Source: Novosphingobium sp.
GTDB lineage: Bacteria > Pseudomonadota > Alphaproteobacteria > Sphingomonadales > Sphingomonadaceae
Assembly (NCBI GenBank): GCA_017744735.1
Contig: JAGIAR010000012.1
Span: 1 to 64,000 of the forward strand
DNA: 64,000 bases
Direction of reading: 5' to 3'
A program made the position numbers and the translations under genes. Each line of letters starts with the position of its first letter. Positions within the stretch are counted from its first letter, which is position 1. Under the pieces are notes generated by a model, which was not told where the DNA came from, ran no database searches, and saw nothing but the letters and a program-made list of their open reading frames with translations. Below, in pieces: positions 17,129 to 28,206 of this stretch.

Positions 17129-18076
17129 GTGGGCCTCCATGTAAAACCGATCCTGCCGAAGTTCGGCGCCGAATGCTCGGGCCTCGACATCACCCGCGAA
17201 CTCAGCCCGGCCGAGCTCAAGCAGGTGACCGACGCGATGGATACCTACGGCGTCTGCGTCTATCGCGATACCGGCCTGACCGACGAGCAGCACGTCGAGT
17301 TCAGCCGCAATTTCGGCTATCTCGAACGCGTGCCCACGCGCGAGGGCTTCAAGATGCGGCTGCCGTTCCGCGAATTGTTCGACGCCTCGAACCTCAACCC
17401 GGAAGGCGAGATCACCACCGACGAAGCCGCGATCTCGTACCGCAAGGGCGACCGGCTGTGGCACACCGACAGTGCCTTCATGGAAAAGCGCACCTCCTAT
17501 TCGCTGCTGCTCGCGCATGAAGTGCCGAGCGAAGGCGGCGAGACCTGGTTCGCCGATACCCGCAGTGCTTATGAAGACCTGCCGGAGGAGATGAAGCTCT
17601 TCCTTGAGGACAAGGTCGGGATCAATTCGCTGTGGTGGAGCCGCAAGCAGGCCGGCGCCGACATTCCCGAGGAAGAGATCGACGCGCGCTTCAAGGCGCG
17701 GCACCCGCTGGTTCATGTCCACCGGGGCTCGGGCCGCAAGGCGCTGTTCATCGCCGCCCACACGATGGACATCGAAGGGATGGACAAGCAGGAAGGCCGC
17801 GACCTGATCAAGCAGTTGATCGAGCACTGCACCCAGCCGCAGTATATCTTCAGCGTGAAGTGGAATGCCGGCGACCTGGTGATCTGGGACAATCTCTGCA
17901 CCATGCACAAGGGCGGCGAGTACGATTACAAGAGCTTCAAGCGCGACATGCGCCGCACCACCGTGCGCGAAGGCACCGAGCCGCACACGATGGACCTCGA
18001 CGATTCCTTCACCAAGCTGTTCGCCGACAGCCCGAAGGTGGTGGATATCCAGGGCGCGCGCGCAGCCGGGCGTTAA
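17129..18076 (+). CDS. TauD/TfdA-family Fe(II)/2-oxoglutarate dioxygenase
   Basis: 315 residues. The iron-binding facial triad is visible as LWHTDSAF (His and Asp) and the distal His in WDNLCTMHKG; the 2-oxoglutarate Arg is in RRTTVREG. The form resembles alpha-ketoglutarate-dependent 2,4-D/taurine-type dioxygenases. It starts at GTG 17129 with CCAGGAGA upstream. It ends convergently, overlapping the pccA-like stop by 3 bases. Substrate unknown: sulfonate or aryloxyalkanoate cleavage are family possibilities. Confidence 0.85.
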   Translation: MGLHVKPILPKFGAECSGLDITRELSPAELKQVTDAMDTYGVCVYRDTGLTDEQHVEFSRNFGYLERVPTREGFKMRLPFRELFDASNLNPEGEITTDEAAISYRKGDRLWHTDSAFMEKRTSYSLLLAHEVPSEGGETWFADTRSAYEDLPEEMKLFLEDKVGINSLWWSRKQAGADIPEEEIDARFKARHPLVHVHRGSGRKALFIAAHTMDIEGMDKQEGRDLIKQLIEHCTQPQYIFSVKWNAGDLVIWDNLCTMHKGGEYDYKSFKRDMRRTTVREGTEPHTMDLDDSFTKLFADSPKVVDIQGARAAGR

Positions 18077-20079
18077 TCCAGCTCGAGAATAATCGCATCC
18101 ACCGCCAGGCTCGCGCCTTCGGCGGCGTCGATGCGCGCGACCGTGCCGGCCTTCTGGGCGCGCAGGATGTTCTCCATCTTCATCGCCTCGACCGTGGCGA
18201 GCGGCTGGCCTGGCTCGACCTGGTCACCCTCTGCAACGTGCAGCTTCACCAACAGGCCGGGCATCGGGCAGATCAGCAGGCGCGAGAGATCGGGCGGGGG
18301 CTTTTCGATCATCCGCTCGGCCAGCGGGGCGATGCGGGCGGGCAGCACCAGCACGCGGTGCTCGGCGCCGCGGGTGGCGATGCGCCAGTGCACGCCGTCG
18401 CGCTTCACCTGCAGGCCCAGGGTCAGGCCGTTGCCGGTTGCACTGGCCGTCCGGTCGCCGGGCCGCCAGTCGCAGGTGCCTTCGACCGTGTGCCCGTCGA
18501 CCAGCGCATGCCCTTCACCCAGCGTGACGGCGAACACCCGTCCGCCCATCCGGACGACCCAGTCGGACCCGAGCGGCGGCGTGCCGTCGAGCTTGCCCGA
18601 GGTGCGCCCGTCGCGCGCGCGTTCGCTGACCTCGATCCCGGCGGCGACCGCAGCGATCGCGCGCAGCGTGTCCTCGCTCGCCGGTGCGCCGTGGAAGCCG
18701 TCGGGATATTCCTCGGCGATGAAGCCGGTGGTGAGATTGCCCGAGCGGAAGCGCGGATGCTGCATCAGCGCGGAGAGGAAATGGAGGTTGTGGCCCAGGC
18801 CTTCGATCACAAAATCGTCCAGCGCCGCGACCTGCAGATCGGCGGCCGCATCGCGCGTTTCGCCCCAGGTGACCAGCTTGGCGATCATGGGATCGTAGTG
18901 GATCGAGACCTCGCCGCCTTCGCTGACACCGTCATCGACACGCACCCCGTCGGTGCCGCGCAGGCCCCCGCTCCATGACGGCACCGGCGGTGCGTAGCGC
19001 ACCAGCCGCCCGATGCTCGGCAGGAAGCCGCGATAGGGGTCTTCGGCATAGACGCGGTTCTCGATCGCGTGGCCTTCTATCCCGATGTCGGCCTGCGCGA
19101 AGCCGAGCTTCTCGCCGGCCGCGACCCGGATCATCTGCTCGACCAGGTCGATCCCGGTGATCGCCTCGGTCACCGGATGCTCGACCTGCAGGCGGGTGTT
19201 CATTTCGAGGAAGTAGAAGCTTTCGCCGGTCGGATCGGCGCCGCTGACGATCAGTTCGACTGTGCCCGCCGAGAAATAACCGACCGCCCGCGCCAGCGCG
19301 ACCGCCTGCTCGCCCATCTTCCGGCGCATCTCCGGGGTGACGAAGGGGCTGGGCGCTTCCTCGACCACCTTCTGGTGGCGCCGCTGGATCGAGCATTCGC
19401 GCTCGTTGAGATAGAGGATGGTGCCGTGCCGGTCGCCGAGCAGCTGGATCTCGATATGGCGCGGGCTCTCGATGAATTTCTCGATGAACACGCGGTCGTC
19501 GCCGAAGCTGTTCAGCCCCTCGCGCTTGACGCTCTCGAAGCCCTCGCGCACGTCCTGCTCGGACCAGGCGAGCCGCATCCCCTTGCCGCCGCCGCCCGCG
19601 CTGGCCTTCATCATCACCGGATACCCGATCTCGCCGGCGATCCGCACCGCATGCTCGGTGTCGTCGATCTCGCCGACATAGCCGGGCACCACATTGACCC
19701 CGGCCGCGAGCGCCAGCTTCTTGCTCTCGATCTTGTCGCCCATCGCGGCGATCGCATTTGCGGGCGGCCCGATGAAGGCGATGCCTTCGGCCTCGAGCGC
19801 CTCGACGAAGGAGGCGCGCTCCGACAGGAAGCCATAACCCGGATGCACCGCCTGCGCCCCGGTCGCCTTGCACGCGGCGACGATCTTCTCCGGCACGAGA
19901 TAGCTCTCGGAGGCTGCAGCCGGCCCGATCCGCACCGCCTCATCCGCCATGCTCACGAAGGGCGCGCGCGCATCGGCGTCGGAATAGACCGCCACCGTCG
20001 CAATACCCATCCGGCGGGCGGTCTTGATCACCCGGCAGGCGATTTCGCCGCGGTTGGCGATGAGGATTTTGGAAAACAA
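18073..20079 (-). CDS. pccA: Propionyl-CoA carboxylase alpha subunit (biotin carboxylase plus BCCP)
   Basis: 668 residues. The biotin carboxylase part opens KILIANRGEIACRVI and has the ATP-grasp glycine loop SAGGGGKGMRLA and FLEMNTRLQVEHPVTE. A BT-type middle domain follows, and a C-terminal biotinyl domain with EAMKMEN carries the biotin lysine. It starts at TTG 20079 (AGGGA upstream), an uncommon start. It makes carboxybiotin for propionyl-CoA carboxylation, and lies with methylmalonyl-CoA mutase and epimerase on the same strand. The beta subunit is not in the window. Confidence 0.9.
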   Translation of the reverse strand: MFSKILIANRGEIACRVIKTARRMGIATVAVYSDADARAPFVSMADEAVRIGPAAASESYLVPEKIVAACKATGAQAVHPGYGFLSERASFVEALEAEGIAFIGPPANAIAAMGDKIESKKLALAAGVNVVPGYVGEIDDTEHAVRIAGEIGYPVMMKASAGGGGKGMRLAWSEQDVREGFESVKREGLNSFGDDRVFIEKFIESPRHIEIQLLGDRHGTILYLNERECSIQRRHQKVVEEAPSPFVTPEMRRKMGEQAVALARAVGYFSAGTVELIVSGADPTGESFYFLEMNTRLQVEHPVTEAITGIDLVEQMIRVAAGEKLGFAQADIGIEGHAIENRVYAEDPYRGFLPSIGRLVRYAPPVPSWSGGLRGTDGVRVDDGVSEGGEVSIHYDPMIAKLVTWGETRDAAADLQVAALDDFVIEGLGHNLHFLSALMQHPRFRSGNLTTGFIAEEYPDGFHGAPASEDTLRAIAAVAAGIEVSERARDGRTSGKLDGTPPLGSDWVVRMGGRVFAVTLGEGHALVDGHTVEGTCDWRPGDRTASATGNGLTLGLQVKRDGVHWRIATRGAEHRVLVLPARIAPLAERMIEKPPPDLSRLLICPMPGLLVKLHVAEGDQVEPGQPLATVEAMKMENILRAQKAGTVARIDAAEGASLAVDAIILELD

Positions 20080-20097
20080 CTAGAGTCCCTTCCAACC

Positions 20098-20189
20098 GTC
20101 ACCCTGAACTTGTTTCAGGGTCCATTTCTCGTTCTGCGCAGGTCTGGCCATCGGGCACGATGGATGCTGAAACAAGTTCAGCATGACGA
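20098..20189. repeat. Paired inverted repeat, family A (CGTCATCCTGAACTTG type), copy 1
   Basis: Two inverted units: left CACCCTGAACTTGTTTCAGG (from 20100) and right CTGAAACAAGTTCAGCATGA (from 20167), 40 bases apart, filling the gap between the mutase and carboxylase genes. Each unit is itself a small hairpin around AACTTGTTTCAG. The same sequence recurs at 47383-47529, so it is a dispersed REPIN-like element. Confidence 0.8.
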
Positions 20190-20201
20190 GTGGGGGAATA
20201 C

Positions 20202-22431
<2,230 letters not shown>

Positions 22432-22439
<8 letters not shown>

Positions 22440-22848
22440 GCGGCGGCCATTCCATGATCTCGGTCAGCACCCCGCCCATGTCCTTCGGGTGAAGGAAGAA
22501 CACCGGCGTGCCGTGCGCGCCGATCCGCGTCGGGCCGAGGATGCGCTTGCCCGCCGTCTCGAACGCCGCGCGCGCGGCGGCGATGTCGGGCACTTCGAAG
22601 GCGAGGTGGTGCTGGCCGCCCTGCGGGTTCTTCTCGAGGAATTTGGCGATCGGCGAGGCGTCGCCCAGCGGCTGGAGCAGTTCGATCTGGGTATTCGGCG
22701 TGTCCACGAAGCACACGGTCACCCCCTGTTCGGGCAGCGCGAAAGCCGCGTGCACGGTGACCGCGCCCATCGTCTCGCGCCAGAAGGCGACGCTTGCGGC
22801 GATCGACGGCGTCGCGACGCCGACATGGTTCAAACGCCCCAGTTGCAT
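22432..22848 (-). CDS. mce: Methylmalonyl-CoA epimerase
   Basis: 138 residues, the usual length, with two VOC-fold modules. Metal ligands are recognisable as His in [10 protein letters not shown], His in [12 protein letters not shown] and Glu in VLTEIMEWP; the catalytic Glu lies in [11 protein letters not shown]. It converts (S)- to (R)-methylmalonyl-CoA for the mutase, whose GTG start overlaps its last codons. ATG 22848 is preferred over a longer start because the VOC domain begins at once. Confidence 0.92.
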
Positions 22849-22956
22849 ACCGCCCCCTAGCGCGATGCGCGCGCGGGGGAAATGGAGGACAGCGCATGGG
22901 ATGTTGACCGAATCCGCATCGCGCGGCATTAGCGGCGCCGCGCAAGCTCAGAGCGG

Positions 22957-23030
22957 GCGGGTGTAGCTCAATGGTAGAGCAGCAGCTTCCCAAGCTGAAT
23001 ACGAGGGTTCGATTCCCTTCACCCGCTCCA
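22957..23030 (+). tRNA. tRNA-Gly (anticodon CCC)
   Basis: A 74-base cloverleaf with the acceptor stem GCGGGTG / CACCCGC, discriminator T and encoded CCA (23028-23030). The D-arm is in TAGCTCAATGGTAGAGC, the anticodon loop TTCCCAA gives CCC at 22989-22991, and the T-arm has GAGGGTTCGATTCCCTT. The outermost anticodon-stem pair appears to be G-A. It reads GGG glycine codons, which are common in a GC-rich genome. Confidence 0.95.
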
Positions 23031-23103
23031 GCCGCTTTCCCCTCATTTTTCGCGATCGGCACTGGGGCCGGAACGGCGCGGGTCCGCTCCGGTCCTGTCC
23101 GGC

Positions 23104-23412
23104 TCAGGCGAACGGCGCGAAGGCCGCCAGCGCCGTCGCGGCGATCAGCGCCGCGGCCGCCGCGCCCAGCCATACCGCCAGCGGCCGCGGGCGGCTGAGA
23201 TAGTGGTCGTGGCACAGCTTGCGGTACTGCGGCTCGACCTCGGGATCGGCGGCGATCGCCGCGCGGTCGAGGATCGTCGCCTGTTTGCGCAAATAGAGCA
23301 GCGTCTCGTCGAGTTCCTGCGGCGTGAGGTCCGGATAGCGGCGGACGCGGTCGGCCACGGCCGCGCGCTGTGCGTCGGCCCCGGCATTCGGGGTATTCTG
23401 GTTCATTGTCAT
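23104..23412 (-). CDS. Small protein with C-terminal membrane anchor
   Basis: 102 residues, not assigned to a family. A polar N-terminal part includes VADRVRRYPDLTPQELDETL and CHDHYLSRPRP, and a single hydrophobic segment (VWLGAAAAALIAATALAAF) ends the protein, suggesting a tail-anchored cytoplasmic domain. ATG 23412 or the second ATG at 23406 could be the start; no good Shine-Dalgarno is seen. The downstream side is the tRNA-Gly gene. GC3-rich codon use fits a real gene. Confidence 0.55.
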   Translation of the reverse strand: MTMNQNTPNAGADAQRAAVADRVRRYPDLTPQELDETLLYLRKQATILDRAAIAADPEVEPQYRKLCHDHYLSRPRPLAVWLGAAAAALIAATALAAFAPFA

Positions 23413-23462
23413 GCTCGCAAATGGGAGGGTCGGCAGGCCGCGCGACGGCGGCCGGCGGAAGC

Positions 23463-23819
23463 TCACGCTGCGGGCGGCGCCCTCGGATTGAGCGGTGACA
23501 GCGCCGGGGCCGGCTGCGGGGGAGCATGGCTGCGGCTGCGCAGCGGCAGCGCGATGACGAGATTCCGGGCCGGCAGCGCAACGAGCACCGGGGCGCAATC
23601 CGGCACCGGCGGTGCCGGCCGGTCGGGCAGCGCGCGGGTTTCGATCCGCTGCCGGTCGCAGCCGATCGCGACATCGACCGTCGCCGCGCTGAAGGCGGAG
23701 CCGCTGCGCAGCTCGGCCTGCGGCCCGGCGGGCAGCACCGCATGGGTCGCCGCCACCAGCACCAGCAGCGCGGCGATCAGGCGCAGCGCGAGGCGTTTGG
23801 GAGCGGAAGCGGCGATCAT
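23463..23819 (-). CDS. Putative secreted protein of unknown function
   Basis: 118 residues opening with KRLALRLIAALLVLVAATHA, a signal peptide or membrane anchor. The rest is Pro/Ala/Arg-rich with two cysteines (IGCDRQ, PDCAP) and a low-complexity tail. I recognise no domain. It lies 50 bases upstream of the tail-anchored protein gene on the same strand and may form a unit with it. It runs divergently from the GDT1-like gene. Confidence 0.5.
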   Translation of the reverse strand: MIAASAPKRLALRLIAALLVLVAATHAVLPAGPQAELRSGSAFSAATVDVAIGCDRQRIETRALPDRPAPPVPDCAPVLVALPARNLVIALPLRSRSHAPPQPAPALSPLNPRAPPAA

Positions 23820-23889
23820 CGCATCCGGTTAGAGGCTGTCGGCGATTTTGTCAGCCCGTTCCGCGCGCCGCCCGTGATAAGGGGGCGCG

Positions 23890-24450
23890 ATGCCCGCGTT
23901 CTTCCTTGCCCTGATCGCCACCTTCGTCGCCTCGATGGGCGGGCGCGACCAGCGGCTGGTGGCGTGGCTCTCCGAAAAGCTCGGCGCGAGCACCGGGCTG
24001 CTGGTCGCAGCCTGGATCGCGAGCGCACTGACCGCCACGATCGCCGCGCTTGCGGGGGAGGGGCTGGCGGCGCTGATGCCGCCCGAGGCCAAGCAGATGT
24101 TCGTCGCCTTTGCGCTGCTCGCCGGCGCGGTCGAGCTGTGCTGGCCGGTCAGGCTGCGCGAGCCGGCCGAGCCCACCCGCTCGCTGTTCGCCGCAACGAT
24201 CGTGCTGGCCGCGCGCCAGGTGGGAGACGCGGCGCGCTTCCTGATCGTGGCCTTCGCCGCGGCGACCGGGTCGCACTGGCTGGCCGGGGCCGGCGGGATG
24301 ATCGGCGGCGCTGGGGCGGTCACGCTCGGCTGGGCGATGGGGGCGGAGCTGGCCGCGCGTCTGCCGCTGCGCGCGATCCGCTTCGCCATTGCGGCGGTGC
24401 TGCTGCTCGCTGCGCTGTGGACCGGGGCCGCGGCGCGCGGGATCGTCTGA
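23890..24450 (+). CDS. GDT1/TMEM165 (UPF0016)-like membrane protein with altered motifs
   Basis: 186 residues with six hydrophobic segments in two repeats of three. The layout and the second-repeat RQVGDAARFLIVAFAA fit the GDT1/UPF0016 family of Mn2+/Ca2+ exporters. The family signature E-x-G-D-[KR]-[TS] is degraded: repeat one reads SMGGRDQRL and repeat two RQVGDAARF, so both glutamates thought to bind the cation are replaced. It may transport something else or be a degenerate paralogue. A terminator hairpin follows at 24569. Confidence 0.55.
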   Translation: MPAFFLALIATFVASMGGRDQRLVAWLSEKLGASTGLLVAAWIASALTATIAALAGEGLAALMPPEAKQMFVAFALLAGAVELCWPVRLREPAEPTRSLFAATIVLAARQVGDAARFLIVAFAAATGSHWLAGAGGMIGGAGAVTLGWAMGAELAARLPLRAIRFAIAAVLLLAALWTGAAARGIV

Positions 24451-24568
24451 CCGCGGGAACCGCGCGCGCCATGTCACGTTGATCTGGCACAGGCACCCTC
24501 AAAGATGCGCCCGCACCCCCCGGCGGCAATCGCAATCTCCCTGGGGCCCTGGCAAGTCCTGGACAGTG

Positions 24569-24600
24569 AGGCCGCCCCGGCTGTTCCGTGGCGGCCTTTC
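24569..24600 (+). terminator. Hairpin terminator after the GDT1-like gene
   Basis: The arms AGGCCGCC (24569-24576) and GGCGGCCT (24590-24597) are followed by TTCTGTT. It lies about 120 bases after the GDT1-like stop and about 30 before the 6-phosphogluconolactonase start. The roughly 120 bases in front of it contain no reading frame I would support; a small RNA ending at this hairpin is possible but unproven. Confidence 0.6.
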
Positions 24601-24625
24601 TGTTAAGGGCCTAAAGGGAGGGGAC

Positions 24626-25246
24626 ATGGCCGAAACAGCAATCATTCCGGGCGCCGACGACGGTGCGATCGCCGACTGGCTGGGCGGGCGGCTCATGCGC
24701 GCGCTGGCGGCTACCGATGGCCCGGTGGCGATCACCCTGCCGGGGGGCTCGACCCCGTTCCCGATTCTCGCCCTGCTGGTGCGCAAGCAGCTCGACTGGG
24801 CGCGCCTCCAAGTCTGGCCGGGCGACGACCGGCTGGTGCCCGAGAGCCACGAAGCCAGCAATGTCGGGCGGATCCGTGCGCTGCTAGAGCCCACCGGGGT
24901 CACCGTGACCGCCCTGACGGAGGATTCCACGCCGCCGCATTTCGCGCTCGCCTGGCTCGGCATGGGCAACGACGGACATGTCGCCTCGCTGTTCCCAAAC
25001 ACCGATCCGCGCCCCGACGATCCGCGCCGGGTGCGCCGGCTGACCCCCGACCCGCTGCCGCCCGAGGCCCCGTTCGACCGGGTCAGCCTGACGATCCCGG
25101 CGCTTATCGATTCGGACGAACTGCTGTTCGTGATCCGCGGCGCAGAAAAGCGCGCGCTGTTCGAACAGGCGCTGCGCGGGGGTAACGACCTGCCGGTCGC
25201 GCGGCTGCTGCGCGCGGCCTCCGTTCCCGTGACATGCTTCGCCTGA
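24626..25246 (+). CDS. pgl: 6-phosphogluconolactonase (Pgl/DevB type)
   Basis: 206 residues. Signature segments are ITLPGGSTPFPI (phosphate-binding), WPGDDRLVPESHEASN and LGMGNDGHVASLFPN, all typical of the DevB/Pgl family. It hydrolyses 6-phosphogluconolactone in the pentose-phosphate/Entner-Doudoroff route. ATG 24626 has AAAGGGAGGGGA just upstream, so earlier in-frame starts are rejected. The 3' end overlaps the Nudix gene by 13 bases, indicating an operon. Confidence 0.92.
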   Translation: MAETAIIPGADDGAIADWLGGRLMRALAATDGPVAITLPGGSTPFPILALLVRKQLDWARLQVWPGDDRLVPESHEASNVGRIRALLEPTGVTVTALTEDSTPPHFALAWLGMGNDGHVASLFPNTDPRPDDPRRVRRLTPDPLPPEAPFDRVSLTIPALIDSDELLFVIRGAEKRALFEQALRGGNDLPVARLLRAASVPVTCFA

Positions 25247-25710
25247 TCGAGCGGCTGCTGCCGCCGCCCCTGCACCGCGCGGGGCTGCAGCTGGCGCACG
25301 GGCTGCGCAAGCGCTGGTGGAGGCTGCGCAAGCCGCTGCTCACCGGGGTGATGGTGCTGGGGCTCGACGATGCCGGCCGGGTGCTGCTGGTGCGGCACAG
25401 CTACGGCGCCGGGATGTGGACCCTGCCCGGTGGCGGGCTGCGCAAGGGCGAGGATCCGGTGCGCGGCGCCGCGCGCGAGTTCGCCGAGGAACTGCGCTGC
25501 CCGTTTGGCCCTTTGGCCGCGCTGGGAATGCTCGAGGGCACGCTCCACGGTGCGCCGAACCGGATGCATGTGTTCGCCTGCCCGGTGCAAGGAATGCCCG
25601 ATCCCGATGGCCGCGAAATCGTCGAGGCACGGTTCTTCGCGGCAGACGCGCTTCCGGCGCATGTCGGCGGGCGGGTCGCGCGGGCGCTGGCGCTGCTACA
25701 GCAGCGATAG
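25234..25710 (+). CDS. Nudix hydrolase
   Basis: 158 residues with a complete Nudix box, GLRKGEDPVRGAAREFAEEL (pattern G-x5-E-x7-R-E-x2-E-E), preceded by MWTLPGG. The N-terminal KRWWRLRKPLLTGVMVLGLDD is typical of small NUDIX proteins of the MutT/ADP-ribose group. The substrate is a nucleoside diphosphate derivative but cannot be specified. It is translationally coupled to pgl and runs convergently into dinB with a 15-base overlap. Confidence 0.88.
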   Translation: MLRLIERLLPPPLHRAGLQLAHGLRKRWWRLRKPLLTGVMVLGLDDAGRVLLVRHSYGAGMWTLPGGGLRKGEDPVRGAAREFAEELRCPFGPLAALGMLEGTLHGAPNRMHVFACPVQGMPDPDGREIVEARFFAADALPAHVGGRVARALALLQQR

Positions 25711-26820
25711 CTGCGCCGTGTCGGGCTTCGGCTCGGCATTGCGGTCGCCTTCGAGCGCCGACAGGGTCAGTCCCATCAGCCGCACCGGCAGCGGCAACGG
25801 CAGCACCTCGTCGAGCAGCGCATGGCCGGTGGCGAAGAATTCCTCCCGCCCGGAAACATACTGCGGCAGCGAACGCGCGCGGGTGATGGTCTTGAAGTCG
25901 CTGGTGCGCAATTTGAGCGTTACCGTGCGCCCTTTCGCCTGCGCTTCCTCGATCCGGCCCCAGACAATCTCGGCGATGTCGTCCAGCGTGGCGTGGAGCG
26001 CGTTGCCCGAGGAAATGTCGTTGAAGAAGGTCCGCTCGCCGCCGAGTGACTTGCGCTTGCGATTGGCGCGCACCGGCCTGAGGTCGATCCCGCGCGCCGC
26101 GCGGAACAGGTAGTCGGCGAAGCTGCCGAAATTGGCCTTGAGAAAGGCGATGTCCTTCGCCGCGAGATCGGCGCCGGTCTCGATCCCGAGCCGGGCCATC
26201 TTCTCCGCCCCGCGCGGACCCACGCCGTGGAAACGCCGCACCGGCAGGCCGGCGACGAAGCGGGCGCCTTCGCCCGGGCGGATCACGCAGATGCCGTCGG
26301 GCTTGTTCTGGTCGCTCGCCAGCTTGGCGAGAAACTTGTTGTAGCTGACCCCGGCGCTGGCGGTGAGCTGCGTCTCGGCCCTGATCCGCGCGCGGATCAG
26401 CTCGGCGATGCGGGTCGCCGAACCGATGCCCCTCAGATCCTCGGTCACGTCGAGATAGGCTTCGTCGAGGCTGAGCGGTTCGACATGCGGCGTAAAGCTG
26501 CGGAAGATCGCGCGGATCGCTTGCGAGACTGCGCGATAGGCGTCGAAGCGCGGCTTGACGAAGACCAACTCGGGGCAGAGCTGCTTCGCCCGCAGCGAGG
26601 GCATGGCCGAGCGGACGCCGAATTTGCGCGCCTCGTAGCTCGCCGCGGCAACCACCCCGCGTCCGCTCGCCCCGCCGACTGCGACCGGCTTGCCGCGCAA
26701 CGCCGGATCGTCGCGCTGTTCGACGCTGGCGTAGAAGGCGTCCATGTCGACATGGATGATCTTGCGCAGGCCCAAACCGCCGGAGCTTGCCGCTTCGTCG
26801 CTGTCGTCGTCCTCATCCAT
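25696..26820 (-). CDS. dinB: DNA polymerase IV (DinB, Y-family)
   Basis: About 374 residues from ATG 26820 (a GTG 19 codons upstream is also possible). The palm motifs IIHVDMDAFYASVEQRD and LSLDEAYLDVT provide the catalytic acids; FHGVGPRGAEKMARLGI is the thumb helix-hairpin-helix, and VTLKLRTSDFKTITRA lies in the little finger. The C-terminal QLSLL is a beta-clamp-binding peptide. It makes error-prone translesion synthesis. I could not find a convincing LexA box upstream. Confidence 0.95.
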   Translation of the reverse strand: MDEDDDSDEAASSGGLGLRKIIHVDMDAFYASVEQRDDPALRGKPVAVGGASGRGVVAAASYEARKFGVRSAMPSLRAKQLCPELVFVKPRFDAYRAVSQAIRAIFRSFTPHVEPLSLDEAYLDVTEDLRGIGSATRIAELIRARIRAETQLTASAGVSYNKFLAKLASDQNKPDGICVIRPGEGARFVAGLPVRRFHGVGPRGAEKMARLGIETGADLAAKDIAFLKANFGSFADYLFRAARGIDLRPVRANRKRKSLGGERTFFNDISSGNALHATLDDIAEIVWGRIEEAQAKGRTVTLKLRTSDFKTITRARSLPQYVSGREEFFATGHALLDEVLPLPLPVRLMGLTLSALEGDRNAEPKPDTAQLSLL

Positions 26821-26930
26821 CCGCCCGATGGTACCGATCCCCGCACCGCTTGTCTCGCCGAGGAAGAATTGTTGCACCTGCTAACAATTCTAACTGGCCA
26901 TCGCGGGGCATGGGCGGCTAGGGGCCTCGC

Positions 26931-28193
26931 ATGGCCACGACCGTCACCCCTCCTGCGCAGCGCACGCTCGGCCCGACCGAGCTGGTCGTGCTAACCGCGA
27001 TGCTGATGGCGCTGCAGGCGCTCGCGATCGACGGCATGCTGCCGGCGCTGGCGAAGATCGCGTCCGATTTCGGCGTGCTCGACGCGAACCGGCGACAGCT
27101 GATCGTGGGACTGTTCCTGCTTTCGTCGGGCGCGGGGGCGCTGGTTCCGGGCGTGCTGGCGGACCGGTTCGGGCGCAAGCGGCTGCTGATGATCTCGCTC
27201 TCGGCCTATGTCGTGCTCGGCCTGGGCTGCGCGCTGGCGCAGAATTTCGAACAGATGCTGGTGCTGCGGGTGCTGCAGGGCTTCGCCACCGCGGGGCTGA
27301 TGGTGCTGCCCGGCGCGATCATCCGCGACCAGTTCGAAGGCGACCAGATGGCGCGGGTGTTCTCGCTGATCACCGCGGTGTTCATCACCGTGCCGGTGAT
27401 CGCGCCGTCGATCGGCCAGCTGGTGCTCGAAGTCGCGGGCTGGCGGTGGATATTCTTCGGCCTCGCGCTGATGGGGACCGTAATGGCGGTCTGGGCCGGG
27501 CTGCGACTGCCGGAAACGCTGCATCCCGAATTTCGCCAGCAGATCCAGCCGAAGATCCTTGCGCGCAACATGGCCATCGCGGCGAGTTCGCGCCAGGCGA
27601 TCGGCTATGTGATCGGTTCGGGCCTCGTGATCGGGACGATCTTCGGCTACGTCAATTCGGCGCAGCAGCTGGTCGGCGAGCATTTCGGCGCGGGCGAGAT
27701 GTTCCCCTATATCTTCGGCGGTACCGCGGCGACGATGGCGATTTCCAGCATCACCAATTCGCGCATCGTCGAACGCTTCGGCGCGCGCCGGGTCAGCCAC
27801 ACCGGCCTGCTGATCTTCATCGTGGTCAGCGCGCTGCAGGTCTGGGTCGCGCACGGGCCGCATGCGTCCTCGCTGCTGTGGTTCCTGCCGCTGATGGCCT
27901 GCAACTTGATGCTGCTCGGCTTCCTCGGCGCGAACTTCGGTTCGATCGCGATGCAGCCCTTCGCCGAGATTGCCGGCGCGGCCAGCTCGATCCAGGCCTT
28001 CGTGCGGATGGTGCTGGCCTCGCTGATCGGGATCCTGATCGGGCAGAATTACGACGGCAGCGCGCGTCCGCTCGCCTATGCGCTGCTGATCGCCTCGCTG
28101 CTGTCGCTCGCGCTGGTGCTCTACAGCGAAAAGGGCCGGCTGTTCCGCCGGCTGCACGGCCGCCCGCCCGGCCATACGGTGAGCGTGCATTGA
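26931..28193 (+). CDS. MFS multidrug efflux transporter (Bcr/CflA type)
   Basis: 420 residues with about 12 hydrophobic segments. The Bcr/CflA signature is seen in AIDGMLPALAKIASDFG (TM1), the loop 2-3 MFS motif LADRFGRKRLLM, RVLQGFATAGLMVLPGAIIRD (motif B/TM4) and VIAPSIGQLVLEVAGWRWIFF (motif C, antiporter). It is expected in the inner membrane as a proton-coupled drug or metabolite exporter. It is 13 bases upstream of glpD on the same strand; any functional link is unclear. Confidence 0.88.
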   Translation: MATTVTPPAQRTLGPTELVVLTAMLMALQALAIDGMLPALAKIASDFGVLDANRRQLIVGLFLLSSGAGALVPGVLADRFGRKRLLMISLSAYVVLGLGCALAQNFEQMLVLRVLQGFATAGLMVLPGAIIRDQFEGDQMARVFSLITAVFITVPVIAPSIGQLVLEVAGWRWIFFGLALMGTVMAVWAGLRLPETLHPEFRQQIQPKILARNMAIAASSRQAIGYVIGSGLVIGTIFGYVNSAQQLVGEHFGAGEMFPYIFGGTAATMAISSITNSRIVERFGARRVSHTGLLIFIVVSALQVWVAHGPHASSLLWFLPLMACNLMLLGFLGANFGSIAMQPFAEIAGAASSIQAFVRMVLASLIGILIGQNYDGSARPLAYALLIASLLSLALVLYSEKGRLFRRLHGRPPGHTVSVH

Positions 28194-28206
28194 TGGACGC
28201 CCGCGG

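Noticed and set aside
22849-22956. Possible cobalamin riboswitch before the epimerase/mutase genes
   Set aside because: No B12-box-like sequence is present in the short leader.
24451-24568. Possible small RNA gene ending at the 24569 hairpin
   Set aside because: Only the terminator hairpin is recognisable; no promoter or known RNA motif supports it.
26880-26930. Possible LexA box upstream of dinB (GTTAGAATTGTTAG on the minus strand)
   Set aside because: The spacing is GTTA-N5-GTTA, not the alphaproteobacterial GTTC-N7-GTTC.
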